DNA from: Streptomyces griseus
Lineage (GTDB): Bacteria; Actinomycetota; Actinomycetes; Nanopelagicales; Nanopelagicaceae
Direction of reading: 5' to 3'
DNA length: 48,685 nucleotides
NCBI GenBank assembly: GCA_945884695.1
Contig: CAMCYO010000010.1
Span: 1 to 48,685 of the forward strand
Part shown: positions 25,691-36,935 of the stretch, one piece after another
Layout: the number at the start of each line of letters is the position of its first letter
How positions within the stretch are numbered: position 1 is the stretch's first letter
Made by a program: the position numbers and the translations under genes
The notes under the pieces: model-generated
Told to the model about the DNA's origin: nothing
Databases searched by the model: none
The model's input: the letters and a program-made list of their open reading frames with translations, nothing else

Positions 25691-27739
25691 ATGCAAAATC
25701 CATGGAATAGCAAAGACAATCTTGCAGTTGCTTATGCCCGAGCCCTTGCAATGGATGCCGTGCAAAAAGTTGGAAATGGGCACCCTGGAACTGCGATGGC
25801 GCTAGCGCCCGTTGCTTATACGCTTTTTCAACGATTCCTCCGTCACGACCCATCCGACCCACATTGGCTTGGCAGAGATAGATTCATACTTTCGTGCGGA
25901 CATTCCTCCATGACTTTATATACACAACTGTTCTTTAGTGGTTACGGAATTGAAATCAAAGACTTAGAAGAATTTAGAACGTGGGGTGCGCTCACTCCTG
26001 GTCATCCCGAATATGGTCATACTGCTGGTGTAGAAACTACAACCGGGCCTTTAGGGCAAGGTGTTGCCAACGGAGTCGGAATGGCAATGGCAGCTAGATA
26101 TGAACGAGGATTACTTGATCCTGATGCGCCACAGGGGGCGAGCATTTTCGATCACAACATTTGGGTTCTGTGTTCTGATGGAGATTTACAAGAAGGTGTC
26201 AGCGCAGAAGCTTCATCCCTTGCCGGTACTCAAGAATTAGGAAACTTAAAGGTTATCTATGATGACAATCGAATTTCGATTGAAGGAGACACTCATATTT
26301 CCTTTACAGAAGATGTTTCCGCTCGATACAAAGCTTATGGCTGGGAAGTATTGGAAGTTGCGACACTTCCTACTGGCGATGTGGACCGCCCTGCTTTAGA
26401 AGTTGCAATCCAAAAGGCAATCGCGCAAAGAACTAAACCGACTCTCATTAGACTTAAAACAGTAATCGCTTGGCCTGCACCCAATGCGCAAGGAACATCT
26501 AAATCGCATGGTTCAGCCCTTGGCGTTGCCGAAATTGCCGAAACTAAAAAGATACTGGGACTAAATCCAGAAGAGCACTTTGCTATGCCCAAAGAGATTC
26601 TTGCCCATGTTCGTGAAGTTAAATCCCGTGGAGCAATTCTTAGAAAAGAATGGAATATTGAATTTGCCACCTGGGAAAAAAATAATTCTCAGCGAGCACA
26701 ATTACTCAAGCGATTGCGCACTAGATCCTTACCTAAAGACTGGAAAAATTCTTTGCCAGTTTTTTCAGCCGATAAAGAAATCTCCACCCGCAAAGCATCA
26801 GGAGATGTCATTCAGGAATTGTCAAAAGTTTTACCTGAGATGTGGGGTGGCTCTGCTGATTTAGCTGAAAGTAATAACACAACAATCGAAGGCGGGGGCT
26901 CATTTCTTCCAAAAAGTAGTGCCATGAAAGGTGCTAATCCATATGGTCGAATAGTGCACTTCGGAATTCGTGAGCATGCAATGGGATCTATCCTCAATGG
27001 CATCACACTCCATGGTTTAACTCGAACATTTGCTGGAACTTTTTTAGTATTTAGTGATTACATGAGGCCATCAGCACGACTGGCTTCATTAATGAATTTG
27101 GGAGTTACATTTGTATGGAGCCATGACTCAATCGGATTGGGCGAGGATGGTCCGACACATCAACCCGTTGAACATATCGCCGCCCTGAGAGCTATACCCG
27201 GGTTTGCTGTCATCAGACCCGCCGACGCAAATGAAACAACTCAGGCGTGGATTAAAATTCTAGAAAATGACAAGGCTTGCGCCCTCCTACTTTCTAGGCA
27301 GAATTTGCCAGTATTTGATCGAAGGCAATATGCCTCTGCTGAGAACGTGGGCAAAGGCGCTTACATACTCAAAGATGCAAGCAAAGGCACTCCGAAAGCA
27401 ATTTTGATCGCTACTGGTTCTGAAGTTTACCTGGCAGTTCAAGCACAAGTGCTTTTGGAGAAAAAGGGAATTCCCACACGCGTAATCAGTGCACCTTGCC
27501 TAGAGTGGTTTGATGAACAACCTCAAAGTTACCGTGACGAAATTTTGCCGCCCGGGATTAAGGTCCGTGTCAGTATCGAAGCGGGTATTAAACAAGGTTG
27601 GCGGGAATACGTTGGCGATCACGGAAGTTCTATTTCTCTAGAGCACTTTGGCGCATCTGCTTCGGCACCGAAACTTTTTGCCGAATTTGGTTTTACCGCT
27701 GAAAAAATCGTAGAGAATGTGATGCGGAGTTTGGCATGA
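25691..27739 (+). CDS. tkt: transketolase
   Basis: Thiamine-diphosphate enzyme of the non-oxidative pentose phosphate pathway that moves two-carbon units between sugar phosphates. The 682-residue protein has GNGHPGTAM (His31), GHPEYGHTAGVE near 104-115, the ThDP/metal motif SDGDLQEGVSAEA beginning near 162 and ending with DDN near 191-193, and the central pyrimidine domain with GIREHAMGSILNG. I use ATG 25691; the frame is open to 25631 inside ctaA without homology. The stop overlaps tal by 4 bp. Confidence 0.96.
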   Translation: MQNPWNSKDNLAVAYARALAMDAVQKVGNGHPGTAMALAPVAYTLFQRFLRHDPSDPHWLGRDRFILSCGHSSMTLYTQLFFSGYGIEIKDLEEFRTWGALTPGHPEYGHTAGVETTTGPLGQGVANGVGMAMAARYERGLLDPDAPQGASIFDHNIWVLCSDGDLQEGVSAEASSLAGTQELGNLKVIYDDNRISIEGDTHISFTEDVSARYKAYGWEVLEVATLPTGDVDRPALEVAIQKAIAQRTKPTLIRLKTVIAWPAPNAQGTSKSHGSALGVAEIAETKKILGLNPEEHFAMPKEILAHVREVKSRGAILRKEWNIEFATWEKNNSQRAQLLKRLRTRSLPKDWKNSLPVFSADKEISTRKASGDVIQELSKVLPEMWGGSADLAESNNTTIEGGGSFLPKSSAMKGANPYGRIVHFGIREHAMGSILNGITLHGLTRTFAGTFLVFSDYMRPSARLASLMNLGVTFVWSHDSIGLGEDGPTHQPVEHIAALRAIPGFAVIRPADANETTQAWIKILENDKACALLLSRQNLPVFDRRQYASAENVGKGAYILKDASKGTPKAILIATGSEVYLAVQAQVLLEKKGIPTRVISAPCLEWFDEQPQSYRDEILPPGIKVRVSIEAGIKQGWREYVGDHGSSISLEHFGASASAPKLFAEFGFTAEKIVENVMRSLA

Positions 27740-28827
27740 TTTACGAGGATATTTCCTCGGCAGGGACATCAATTTGGTTAGATGATCTCTCCCGTTCGAA
27801 AATTTCAGGCCACGATGCACATTCACTTCCATCTAGGGTAGGTAAGGCCGGAGTAGTTGGCGTAACAACTAATCCAAGTATTTTCAATTCAGCCATCTCC
27901 AAAGGAACTGAATATGCCAATGACATTCAATCACTTCGGTCGTCAACTGTTGAATCGGTGATTCAAAAACTGACAACTGATGATGTTCGGAGCGCATGTG
28001 ACCTCTTTGCAGATATTTCCCGAAATTCACTGGATGGACGAGTGAGCATTGAAGTCGATCCGCGAAAAGCACACGAAACGCAAGCCACCATTGATGAGGG
28101 CGTTGTGCTCTGGAAAATTATCAACCGACCAAATGCAATGATCAAAGTGCCTGCAACCCTAGAAGGACTCCCCGCGGTTACTGATCTTATTTCACGGGGT
28201 ATTAGCGTAAATGTCACACTCATATTCTCTGTAGAGCGCTACCTGCAGGTTATTGATGCTTTTATCTCTGGGTTGGAAATAAGGGCCAGCAATGACCAGG
28301 AAATAGCATCCGTTTCATCTGTTGCATCTTTTTTTATCAGCCGAATTGATACTGCAGTTGATGAACGCCTCAAAGCTAACTCTTCACCTAAAGCAAAAGC
28401 CCTACTAGGAAGAGCAGCTATCGCTAATGCTGCTATTGCTTATGAAGCATTTGAAAATGTTTTGCGATCGCCCAGATGGAAAGCCCTTGCCAAAAAGGGT
28501 GGGCACATGCAACGCCCACTCTGGGCATCCACGGGAGTAAAAGATCCTGCCTACGAAGATACTCGTTACGTAATTGAGTTAGTAGCACCCCACACAGTGA
28601 ACACCATGCCTCAAGCAACGTTAGATGCGCTTCTTGATCATGGTAACTATCGCGGAGAGAATTTATCATCTACCTACGAAAGATCTCACGCGATAATTGC
28701 TCAACTGGCAGAAGTCGGAATCGATCTTAGGGAAGTCACTACCTATTTGGAACTCGACGGAGTCAATAAATTCATTGCCTCCTGGGAAGAACTTTTAGCT
28801 AATGTTTCGCAGGTAATGAAATCATGA
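27736..28827 (+). CDS. tal: transaldolase
   Basis: Transfers dihydroxyacetone units from sedoheptulose 7-phosphate to glyceraldehyde 3-phosphate. The 363-residue protein has the signature GVTTNPSIFNSAI (42-54), IEVDPR at 105-110 and the Schiff-base lysine in RPNAMIKVPAT (Lys137), followed by NVTLIFS. The length fits the longer actinobacterial class. It overlaps tkt and pgi by 4 bp each, so tkt-tal-pgi are one translational unit. A tal-pgi fusion exists in some bacteria; here the two are clearly separate reading frames. Confidence 0.96.
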   Translation: MIYEDISSAGTSIWLDDLSRSKISGHDAHSLPSRVGKAGVVGVTTNPSIFNSAISKGTEYANDIQSLRSSTVESVIQKLTTDDVRSACDLFADISRNSLDGRVSIEVDPRKAHETQATIDEGVVLWKIINRPNAMIKVPATLEGLPAVTDLISRGISVNVTLIFSVERYLQVIDAFISGLEIRASNDQEIASVSSVASFFISRIDTAVDERLKANSSPKAKALLGRAAIANAAIAYEAFENVLRSPRWKALAKKGGHMQRPLWASTGVKDPAYEDTRYVIELVAPHTVNTMPQATLDALLDHGNYRGENLSSTYERSHAIIAQLAEVGIDLREVTTYLELDGVNKFIASWEELLANVSQVMKS

Positions 28828-30362
28828 TTCGAATCCACGGAAACGCAGTATCGGCAATTGATAAAGTTGATCCGCTTTATCTTGCGCTAATAAAGGCTAG
28901 CTCGCGCCTTCGGGGTAAAGATGCAACTTTGTGGGGAGCCCAATCAGAAATCGAGGCTCGTAGCCGGTTGGCGTGGATTGATTTTCCCATTGAGTCTCGA
29001 AAACTTCTTCCTACACTTGACGCTTTGTGGGCTAAGTACAATGCATTTAGCGAAATAGTTCTATGTGCAATGGGAGGTTCATCTCTTGCACCAGAAGTAA
29101 TCGCCGCCTCGCACGGTAAATCAATTACCGTTCTTGATAGCACAGACCCGGATGTTATCGATCGTGCTCTTAAGCTAAACCTTGCATCCACCCTTGTAAT
29201 CATAAGTTCCAAATCTGGCACGACTATTGAAACATTATCTCAACTGGCGCTCTTTCAAGAAGCCTTTGAATCAAAACATTTAGATCCCAAAGATCATCTC
29301 CTTGTTATAACTGATCCAAACTCCCCCCTGGATCGCCATGTAAAGAAATACCAATTGCCTACCATCTATGCAGAACCCAATGTCGGTGGACGTTTCAGTG
29401 CGCTTAGTGCTTATGGTCTTGCGCCTTCGGCCCTTATAGGTATTGATATTTCAGTACTTCTAGATCAGGCCCAAGATGCAGAGAGAAACTTTGAGGGACT
29501 GCACTCCCCTGCCGTTGGTGTTGCATATTTGTTAGCAAAGAGTGCAGATACTTTTATTTCACTTACTGACGCCCAATCAGCAATGCCGGGGTTATCAGAT
29601 TGGGTTGAACAGCTAATAGCTGAATCAACCGGAAAGAATGGAAAAGGTGTTCTTCCAGTCATAGTTGAAAGTATCGGGGCACCTATTTCCGGGCCAGGGT
29701 TATCTATTTCATTTGCCGGCAACTCTGACCTGGTAGTAGAAGGAGAACTTGGCGCGCAATTCATTTTTTGGGAATGGGTCACAGCGCTTTTGTGTCATGC
29801 ACTAGCCGTTAATCCATTCGATCAACCAGATGTATCTCTTTCAAAAGAGAAGACCAATTCTCTGCTCTCCAGCTGGACAAATGGAATACCGCAACTTAAG
29901 CCTGACTTTATTGATGGGAGCATTGAAATTTTTGGCAGCAATAGCGACGTCTCTACTACGCTGACCGGCCTTCTTAGTTCATTAAATGATTTTGAATATC
30001 TATGCGTAATGGCATATCTAGATAGTAAAATGCATTCTCAATTGGGTGAAATACGGCAGATTCTTGCGCAAAAATGTGGCAAACCTGTTTCATTCGGATG
30101 GGGCCCGCGTTCACTGCATTCGACGGGACAGTTTCATAAAGGTGGTCCTGCTCATGGAATCTTTTTGCAGATTACCTCAGATCCTTCCCGTGATATTCAA
30201 ATTCCGGGGCAATCCTTCTCATTTCACACTCTCATCATGGCGCAAGCGATAGGTGATGCCGAAATCCTTATCGAACGGAATCAGAAAGTAGTCCGTATGC
30301 ATCTCAAAGATAGAGCGCAGGGAATTAGTGACATACTCTTTGCAGGTCGGGCACTTACTTAG
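28824..30362 (+). CDS. pgi: glucose-6-phosphate isomerase
   Basis: Interconverts glucose 6-phosphate and fructose 6-phosphate. The 512-residue protein has two SIS sugar-phosphate domains, with CAMGGSSLAPEV (81-92) and ISSKSGTTIETL (127-138) in the first. The sequence resembles the divergent form found next to or fused with transaldolase rather than the E. coli enzyme. Its stop codon TAG interlocks with the convergent rbpA stop (30359-30362, reading TTAG). No zwf, opcA or pgl follows, unlike in many relatives. Confidence 0.92.
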   Translation: MIRIHGNAVSAIDKVDPLYLALIKASSRLRGKDATLWGAQSEIEARSRLAWIDFPIESRKLLPTLDALWAKYNAFSEIVLCAMGGSSLAPEVIAASHGKSITVLDSTDPDVIDRALKLNLASTLVIISSKSGTTIETLSQLALFQEAFESKHLDPKDHLLVITDPNSPLDRHVKKYQLPTIYAEPNVGGRFSALSAYGLAPSALIGIDISVLLDQAQDAERNFEGLHSPAVGVAYLLAKSADTFISLTDAQSAMPGLSDWVEQLIAESTGKNGKGVLPVIVESIGAPISGPGLSISFAGNSDLVVEGELGAQFIFWEWVTALLCHALAVNPFDQPDVSLSKEKTNSLLSSWTNGIPQLKPDFIDGSIEIFGSNSDVSTTLTGLLSSLNDFEYLCVMAYLDSKMHSQLGEIRQILAQKCGKPVSFGWGPRSLHSTGQFHKGGPAHGIFLQITSDPSRDIQIPGQSFSFHTLIMAQAIGDAEILIERNQKVVRMHLKDRAQGISDILFAGRALT

Positions 30363-30703
30363 TCGTCATCTCCACGCAATTTACGAAGTGCCTCTTCTAG
30401 CAATTTAGCGCCTTCTGCATCAGTGCGACGTTCTTTCACATATGCCAGGTGAGTTTTGTATGGTTCATTCTTGACTGGGCTAGGCGGATTGTTCTTATCC
30501 CGTCCTGCTGGAAATCCACAACGAGGACAATCCCATTCATCGGGAATAACTACAGTTCCATCTTCGGCAAAAGATGGCTTAGTTTCATGCTTGTTCGAGC
30601 ACCAATAGGAAACTTGAAAACGACCGATGGATTCGCCACGTTCGGCTTCTCCCATTGGACCAGCACCAACTCGACTGCCCCGGATTGCGCTTCCGCCTGC
30701 CAT
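30359..30703 (-). CDS. rbpA: RNA polymerase-binding protein RbpA
   Basis: Actinobacteria-specific general transcription activator that binds the beta subunit and group 1 and 2 sigma factors. The 114-residue protein has the flexible N-terminus MAGGSAIRGSRVG, a zinc-ribbon-like core with WCSNKHE (Cys35, His39) and CPRCG (Cys59, Cys62), and the basic linker and sigma-interacting helices toward KLLEEALRKLRGDDD. A GAGGAG site lies 5 nt before the ATG. It follows secG by 46 bp. Confidence 0.97.
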   Translation of the reverse strand: MAGGSAIRGSRVGAGPMGEAERGESIGRFQVSYWCSNKHETKPSFAEDGTVVIPDEWDCPRCGFPAGRDKNNPPSPVKNEPYKTHLAYVKERRTDAEGAKLLEEALRKLRGDDD

Positions 30704-30749
30704 TGGAACTCCTCACTCATAAAACTAATGAAATTTTAAGAAGAAAACT

Positions 30750-30977
30750 TTACTTAAGTACCAAACTCAGGGCAACAACGCTAGCGAACCAAAGTCCGCC
30801 AACAACGATTGTGATCCGATCTAGATTTTTTTCAACAACTGAGGACCCGCCATAGTTTGATGAAACTCCACCACCGAATAAATCAGAAAGTCCACTTCCT
30901 TTACCTTTATGTAAAAGAACTAACAGAATCATCACCACACTCGTGACAACGAGCAGAATCGATAGCGCTAGTTTCAT
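30750..30977 (-). CDS. secG: SecG protein-translocase subunit
   Basis: Small subunit of the SecYEG channel. The 75-residue product has two transmembrane helices (about 3-22 and 55-73) separated by the conserved loop LLHKGKGSGLSDLFGG. An AAGGAG site lies 5 nt before the ATG. Its place after tpiA is conserved in actinobacteria. Confidence 0.96.
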   Translation of the reverse strand: MKLALSILLVVTSVVMILLVLLHKGKGSGLSDLFGGGVSSNYGGSSVVEKNLDRITIVVGGLWFASVVALSLVLK

Positions 30978-31020
30978 GGGGACTCCTTATAGATCTTGTA
31001 GAGGCAAAGAGTACTGTAAA

Positions 31021-31794
31021 TCAGGTTGATTGATGAAACTTGACGATTTTTGCTAGCTCCTCAGGGTCAATACTGGCTCCCCCAATGAGGGCTCCGTCAA
31101 CATCAGCTTCTTTCATGATTTCGGCAATATTTGCCGATTTCACCGAACCTCCATAGAGAATGCGTGTGTCCTGCGCAATCTCACGTGAGCCAATTTCTTC
31201 CATTTCATTTCGGATGGCGCTACAAACTTCTTGTGCATCTTGAGGAGTTGCAGTTTTACCAGTACCAATAGCCCAAATGGGTTCATAAGCAATCACAATT
31301 TTCTTTAACTCTGGCTTGGAGAGATTTGCAAGTCCGGCTCTCATCTGGCGAATAACATGAGAAACGTGAGTACCGGATTCCCGAACAGATAAATCCTCAC
31401 CAACGCAGAAAATTGGGGTCATCTCATGAGCAAGCGTTGCCTTTATCTTCTTATTTATAACTCCATCTTCTTCTTTATGAACTGACCTACGCTCACTATG
31501 ACCAACAACTACGAATGTACAACCAAGCTTGGCCAACATCGGTGCGGAAATATCGCCGGTAAATGCTCCATTGGCACTTGGGGAAACATCCTGTGCTCCA
31601 TAAAGTAATCGAAGTCGGTCACCATCTACGAGAGTTTGAATGGAACGGATATCGGTAAAGGGTGGAAGAACGGCAACATCAACTGCGTCGTAATCCTTGT
31701 CATTGATGCTGTAAACCAATTTCTGTACAACTGCAATGGCCTCAAGATGATTGAGATTCATTTTCCAATTTCCTGCCATCAGCGGTTTGCGCAT
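31021..31794 (-). CDS. tpiA: triosephosphate isomerase
   Basis: Interconverts dihydroxyacetone phosphate and glyceraldehyde 3-phosphate. The 257-residue TIM barrel carries all catalytic residues: Lys11 in GNWKMN, His99 in VGHSERR, and Glu171 in AYEPIWAIGTGK, with the phosphate loop YGGSVK near 215. An AGGTGG sequence precedes the ATG. It lies 23 bp after pgk in the gap-pgk-tpiA-secG run. Confidence 0.97.
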   Translation of the reverse strand: MRKPLMAGNWKMNLNHLEAIAVVQKLVYSINDKDYDAVDVAVLPPFTDIRSIQTLVDGDRLRLLYGAQDVSPSANGAFTGDISAPMLAKLGCTFVVVGHSERRSVHKEEDGVINKKIKATLAHEMTPIFCVGEDLSVRESGTHVSHVIRQMRAGLANLSKPELKKIVIAYEPIWAIGTGKTATPQDAQEVCSAIRNEMEEIGSREIAQDTRILYGGSVKSANIAEIMKEADVDGALIGGASIDPEELAKIVKFHQST

Positions 31795-31817
31795 GATCCA
31801 CCTTTCCTAACATTCAT

Positions 31818-32992
31818 TTAGAGATCCAGCGCTTTGAGTCCGGGTAAATCTTTACCTTCGAGATACTCCAAAGATGCTCCACCACCGGTGGAAATGTATC
31901 CGAAATCTGAATCTTTAAAGCCAAAAGAGCGCACCGCTGCAGCGCTATCCCCGCCACCTATCACTGAAATACCTGAAAGATCGGCTAGCGCCTTGGCCAC
32001 AATTCGTGTTCCATGAGCAAAAGCAGGAAATTCGAAAACTCCCATAGGGCCATTCCAAAATACTGTCTTACAGGGGGCAATTGCCATTGCAAAATCTTTG
32101 GCTGAATCTGGTCCTATATCTAGACCAATCATATTTTGTGCAATCTCATCAGTACTAACAATAGTTGCTGGTGAATCGGCAGAAAACTCTGGTGCCACAA
32201 CAATGTCGGTAGGCAATCGCAAATCAACGCCCATAGAACTTGCTCTTTCCATCAATTCTTGCACCGTTGGAATCAAATCCTTTTCTACCAATGATTTTCC
32301 AATGGATTTACCTTGTGCGGCCAGGAATGTAAAGACCATCCCTCCACCAATAGCTAGAACATCAACTTTATCCAACAGGTTTGCGATTACTCCAATTTTA
32401 TCTGAAACTTTTGACCCACCCAATATAACTCCATAGGGCCTTACAGGATTTTGGGTCAATTTCTTAAGAACCTCGACTTCTGCAGATACTAAAAATCCAG
32501 GAGCGTAAGGCAATAACCTTGGTAAATCATAAACAGATGCATGCTTACGATGTACTGCACCAAAGCCATCTCCAACGTAACATTCAACATAGTTGGCAAT
32601 TTCTTTAGCTAGAGCCCGACGCTCGTCATCAACTTTGCTCGTTTCGGCGGGATTGAAACGCAAATTTTCAAGTAATTGAATGTGCCCACCGATCGAATTT
32701 GCAACAACGTTTGGCTTTACTCCCCCAATGAATTCAACATCGCGTTCTAGCAATACTCGCAAACGTTCTGCCACTGGCGCTAGTGAAAATTCACCTGCAA
32801 TTACACCTTTTGGTCGACCTAGATGTGCACCAATGACGAGAGAAGCACCGCCATTGAGTAGAAATTTAATCGTTGGCAATGAGGCACGTATTCGTCCATC
32901 ATCAACAATCGCGCCATCCTTAAGCGGAACATTGAGATCGCACCGCAGAAATACTCGCTTGCCAGAGATCTCAAGCGATTCAAGCATTGACA

Positions 32993-32993
<1 letters not shown>
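31818..32993 (-). CDS. pgk: phosphoglycerate kinase
   Basis: Makes ATP from 1,3-bisphosphoglycerate in glycolysis. The 391-residue protein has RVFLRCDLNVPLKDG (13-27), GAHLGRPKG near 56, the hinge region, and the C-terminal nucleotide site with WNGPMGVFE and SVIGGGDSAAAV. The ATG overlaps the gap stop by 1 bp (TAATG). Confidence 0.97.
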
Positions 32994-34003
<1,010 letters not shown>

Positions 34004-34082
34004 TTAGGAATCTGCGTTATGGACACCATTTTGACCAGAACGTTGAGCGTCTACGAACCTTATCAGGGGAATTTCTGCTCCT

Positions 34083-34098
34083 GCCAGTGTGAACTGGC
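34083..34098 (-). other. hairpin downstream of whiA
   Basis: GCCAGT-TCAC-ACTGGC is a perfect 6-bp stem with a 4-nt loop, 11 bp after the whiA stop. No U-tract follows it, so it is not a standard terminator; it could still mark the 3' end of the whiA transcript by processing. The rest of the 33992-34109 gap shows nothing I can name. Confidence 0.4.
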
Positions 34099-34109
34099 GT
34101 AATAAAGAA

Positions 34110-35087
34110 TTAGTTAAGTAGCTCAGGTGACAATCCTGCCTCAGTATCGGGGATCCCTAAATCCCCAGCTTTCTTATCAGCCATTGCTAAGAGACGACGA
34201 ATACGTCCAGCAATGGCATCCTTTGTCATCGGAGGCGTTGCAAGTGAACCCAATTCTTCCAAACTTGCTTGCCCATGATTAATGCGAAGTTCTCCTGCCT
34301 CTTTGAGATGATCTGGAATTGTTGGCCCAAGAATTTCCATTGCGCGTTGTACGCGTGCTGCAGCAGCAACAGCTGCGCGAGCTGAACGTCGCAAATTAGC
34401 ATCATCAAAATTTGCTAATCGATTAGCAGTTGCTCGCACTTCGCGTCGCATTCGACGCTCTTCCCAAGCCAATACGCTTTCATGCGCACCTAAACGGGTG
34501 AGAAGAACTCCGATTGCATCCCCGTCGCGAATGACAACGCGATCAACACCACGAACTTCGCGAGCTTTTGCAACAATTCCTAAACGACGTGCGGCACCAA
34601 CAAGGGCTAGCGCTGCTTCGGGCCCAGGGCAGGTAATTTCAAGTGATGATGATCGACCTGGTTCGGTGAGTGAACCATGTGCAATGAAAGCACCACGCCA
34701 TGCTGCTTCGGCATCGCAGATTGCAGCTGAAACTACTTGAGGTGGAAGTCCTCGAACGGGCCTTCCATTTCCATCAACGAGGCCAGTTTGTCGTGCAAGT
34801 GCATCACCTTGTTCAGTTACGCGAACTATGTAGCGAGAACCTTTTCTTAATCCACTTGATGACAGAACTGCTAAATCACTTTCATGGCCATATATATCGG
34901 CAATGTCTTTGCGTAAGCGCCGCGCGCTCTGAGCTGCGTCGAGTTCTACTTCTATAACAATTTTCCCTGAGGAAATATGTAGGCCACCTGCGAATCGAAG
35001 TAAGGCCGAAACCTCAGCTTTACGGCAACAAGGTTTTGTTACCGACAGGCGGCTCAGTTCGTCTTTTACTGAAGATGTCATGGCCAT
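34110..35087 (-). CDS. whiA: WhiA sporulation/cell-division transcription regulator
   Basis: DNA-binding protein conserved across Gram-positive bacteria; in Streptomyces it acts with WhiB during sporulation septation, and in non-sporulating species it is linked to cell division. The 325-residue protein has an N-terminal LAGLIDADG-like domain (about 1-215) and a C-terminal helix-turn-helix (about 225-315, with [25 protein letters not shown]). I begin at ATG 35087 because [14 protein letters not shown] matches the family start; the frame is open to 35099. It overlaps the yvcK stop vicinity without a gap of note. A spore role is unlikely in this housekeeping setting. Confidence 0.93.
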   Translation of the reverse strand: MAMTSSVKDELSRLSVTKPCCRKAEVSALLRFAGGLHISSGKIVIEVELDAAQSARRLRKDIADIYGHESDLAVLSSSGLRKGSRYIVRVTEQGDALARQTGLVDGNGRPVRGLPPQVVSAAICDAEAAWRGAFIAHGSLTEPGRSSSLEITCPGPEAALALVGAARRLGIVAKAREVRGVDRVVIRDGDAIGVLLTRLGAHESVLAWEERRMRREVRATANRLANFDDANLRRSARAAVAAAARVQRAMEILGPTIPDHLKEAGELRINHGQASLEELGSLATPPMTKDAIAGRIRRLLAMADKKAGDLGIPDTEAGLSPELLN

Positions 35088-35091
35088 GTGC

Positions 35092-36039
35092 TTATCCAAT
35101 CAGGGTCTGTGCAAAGATGTTGCCAAATACGGAAACCAATTTCTCTCCATCATGATGAATACTTCCGGGTGCCTTACTGAGATCGGCAACTATAAGTTTT
35201 CCACCCATTTGCGCAACTTTTTCCGCTAAGGCGGCTCTATTTCTGACAACTACAGTGTCTGCAATCACATAATCACAGGCCATTTCAGGTGCGTAGTGGT
35301 GTATCAGGTTTAGGTGCTCTTCGGGTTCATGACCGGCAAATTCATCCCCACTTGAATTGGGGTGGGCATCTAGATTGAGCAGAATAATTCTCTTAGCCTT
35401 TGATTGCGTGAGAGCTTGCCTCTGTTCTACTACTAACAAATGTGGAAGAACGCTAGAGAACCATGAACCCGGACCCATAGTTATCCATTCTGCTTGAGCA
35501 ATTGCTTGCAGGGCTTCAGGGCGTGCAGTTACATCTGAAGGTAAAATTTTGAGCGACTCGAGTTTTCCTTTTGCTGTTGCAACTTGCTCTTGCCCACGTA
35601 CTACAACGCGTCCAAGGGAGGAGAAAAATGTTCCTTCAATATCAAGTGGTGCAGAGGCCATGGGTAAAACTCGGCCCACAACTTTCAATAACGATCCCAC
35701 ACGATCTAGCCCAGTAACAGGATCCTCATCGCGATCCCAAAGAGCGGCCAAAAGAAGATTGCCTACTGGGTGGCCCTGAAGCCATTGCCCGCCAGTGAAG
35801 CGATATTGCATTATTTCTGCCCAGTTTCTACCCCATTCATCATCAGCGCAGAGCGCTGCCAGGGCCATACGTAAATCACCGGGAGGAAGTATGGGCAACT
35901 CATTGCGTAAACGTCCACTTGATCCGCCATTGTCGGCGACAGTGACAATGGCAGTGATATCAGAGGTAATTCGACGTAGAGCGCCAAGGGTTGCTGCTAA
36001 TCCGTGCCCTCCTCCGAGAGCGACAACGCGAGGTTGCAC
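35092..36039 (-). CDS. YvcK/CofD-like gluconeogenesis and cell-shape factor
   Basis: The 315-residue protein starts with the family nucleotide-binding motif [18 protein letters not shown] (5-22) followed by [16 protein letters not shown], typical of the YvcK (CofD-related) group that binds UDP-sugars and influences envelope synthesis and gluconeogenic growth in Bacillus and mycobacteria. The start is GTG, overlapping the rapZ stop by 1 bp (TAGTG). The rapZ-yvcK-whiA trio is widely conserved in Gram-positive bacteria. Confidence 0.92.
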   Translation of the reverse strand: MQPRVVALGGGHGLAATLGALRRITSDITAIVTVADNGGSSGRLRNELPILPPGDLRMALAALCADDEWGRNWAEIMQYRFTGGQWLQGHPVGNLLLAALWDRDEDPVTGLDRVGSLLKVVGRVLPMASAPLDIEGTFFSSLGRVVVRGQEQVATAKGKLESLKILPSDVTARPEALQAIAQAEWITMGPGSWFSSVLPHLLVVEQRQALTQSKAKRIILLNLDAHPNSSGDEFAGHEPEEHLNLIHHYAPEMACDYVIADTVVVRNRAALAEKVAQMGGKLIVADLSKAPGSIHHDGEKLVSVFGNIFAQTLIG

Positions 36040-36911
36040 TATTCGCGCCCCATATCACGGTGCACTGCTTTGGCATCAACGGGAACAGGGACGGTAATCG
36101 CAGATAAACGTCTGGCTAACTCTTGTGCAACCGCAACACTTCGATGTTTTCCACCAGTGCAACCAACTGCAAGGGTAAGGAATTTTTTACCTTCACGAAT
36201 ATATCCCGGAACCATCTGACTAATTAGCCCAATATAAGTCGCAAGAAACTCTTCAACACCCTCACTAGAGAGTACTTTTTTGCTTACTTTTTCAGATGTT
36301 CCCGTGAGAGGACGCAATTCTGGAATCCAATGAGGGTTCGGTATGAATCTACAATCCAGAACCAAATCAGCGTCAACGGGTATTCCATACTTGTAGCCAA
36401 AGGAGAGAACATTGACTCTCACTCCAAAATTGTCTCCTTCTGCGAAAATCTCACCTACTCGTTTCTCCAACTGGTGAACATTAAGATTGCTTGTGTCAAT
36501 AACAACATCAGCGCTAGAGCGCAATTCTTCAAGCCGTACTCGCTCTCTTTCGATCCCATCAACGATTCTGTCTGTGCCTTGCAGCGGATGTGGCCTTCGA
36601 GTGGACTCAAATCTTTGCACCAGAGCTTGATCTGTTGCATCAAGAAATAAAAGACGATGAGTTGTTGAACTACTTGCAAGGTCACTGAGCGACTTTGTGA
36701 GATCGTCAAAGAATTTCCCACTTCGAACATCAACAACTACTGCCATCGCTGCAATATCAGATGAATTTGCTTGCTCAACAAGGGCCGGTAGTAGCGCTGC
36801 GGGCACGTTGTCCACCACATACCACCCTAAATCCTCAAGGGCATGGGCTACCGTAGAACGTCCAGCACCGGACATCCCGGTGAGAATCAGCACTTCTCGA
36901 TTACTTTTCAT
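36039..36911 (-). CDS. rapZ: RapZ-family nucleotide-binding protein
   Basis: P-loop protein of the RapZ/YvcJ family. The 290-residue product has the Walker A variant GMSGAGRST (12-20), with Arg in place of the usual Lys, which is normal for actinobacterial members, and the C-terminal block VNVLSFGYKYGIPVDADLVLDCRF..., then GCTGGKHRSVAVAQEL. In E. coli RapZ controls the GlmY/GlmZ RNAs; that pathway is not known in actinobacteria, so the role here is open. It follows uvrC by 24 bp. Confidence 0.92.
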   Translation of the reverse strand: MKSNREVLILTGMSGAGRSTVAHALEDLGWYVVDNVPAALLPALVEQANSSDIAAMAVVVDVRSGKFFDDLTKSLSDLASSSTTHRLLFLDATDQALVQRFESTRRPHPLQGTDRIVDGIERERVRLEELRSSADVVIDTSNLNVHQLEKRVGEIFAEGDNFGVRVNVLSFGYKYGIPVDADLVLDCRFIPNPHWIPELRPLTGTSEKVSKKVLSSEGVEEFLATYIGLISQMVPGYIREGKKFLTLAVGCTGGKHRSVAVAQELARRLSAITVPVPVDAKAVHRDMGRE

Positions 36912-36935
36912 ATCCTCTTTATCTTGCTATATCTG

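Noticed and set aside
27736-30362. tal-pgi fusion protein
   Set aside because: Bifunctional fusions exist, but here the genes are in different frames with a TGA/ATG overlap, and both products are full length.
34083-34098. Hairpin after whiA as a rho-independent terminator
   Set aside because: The stem is perfect but is followed by AGGAGCAG, not a U-tract.
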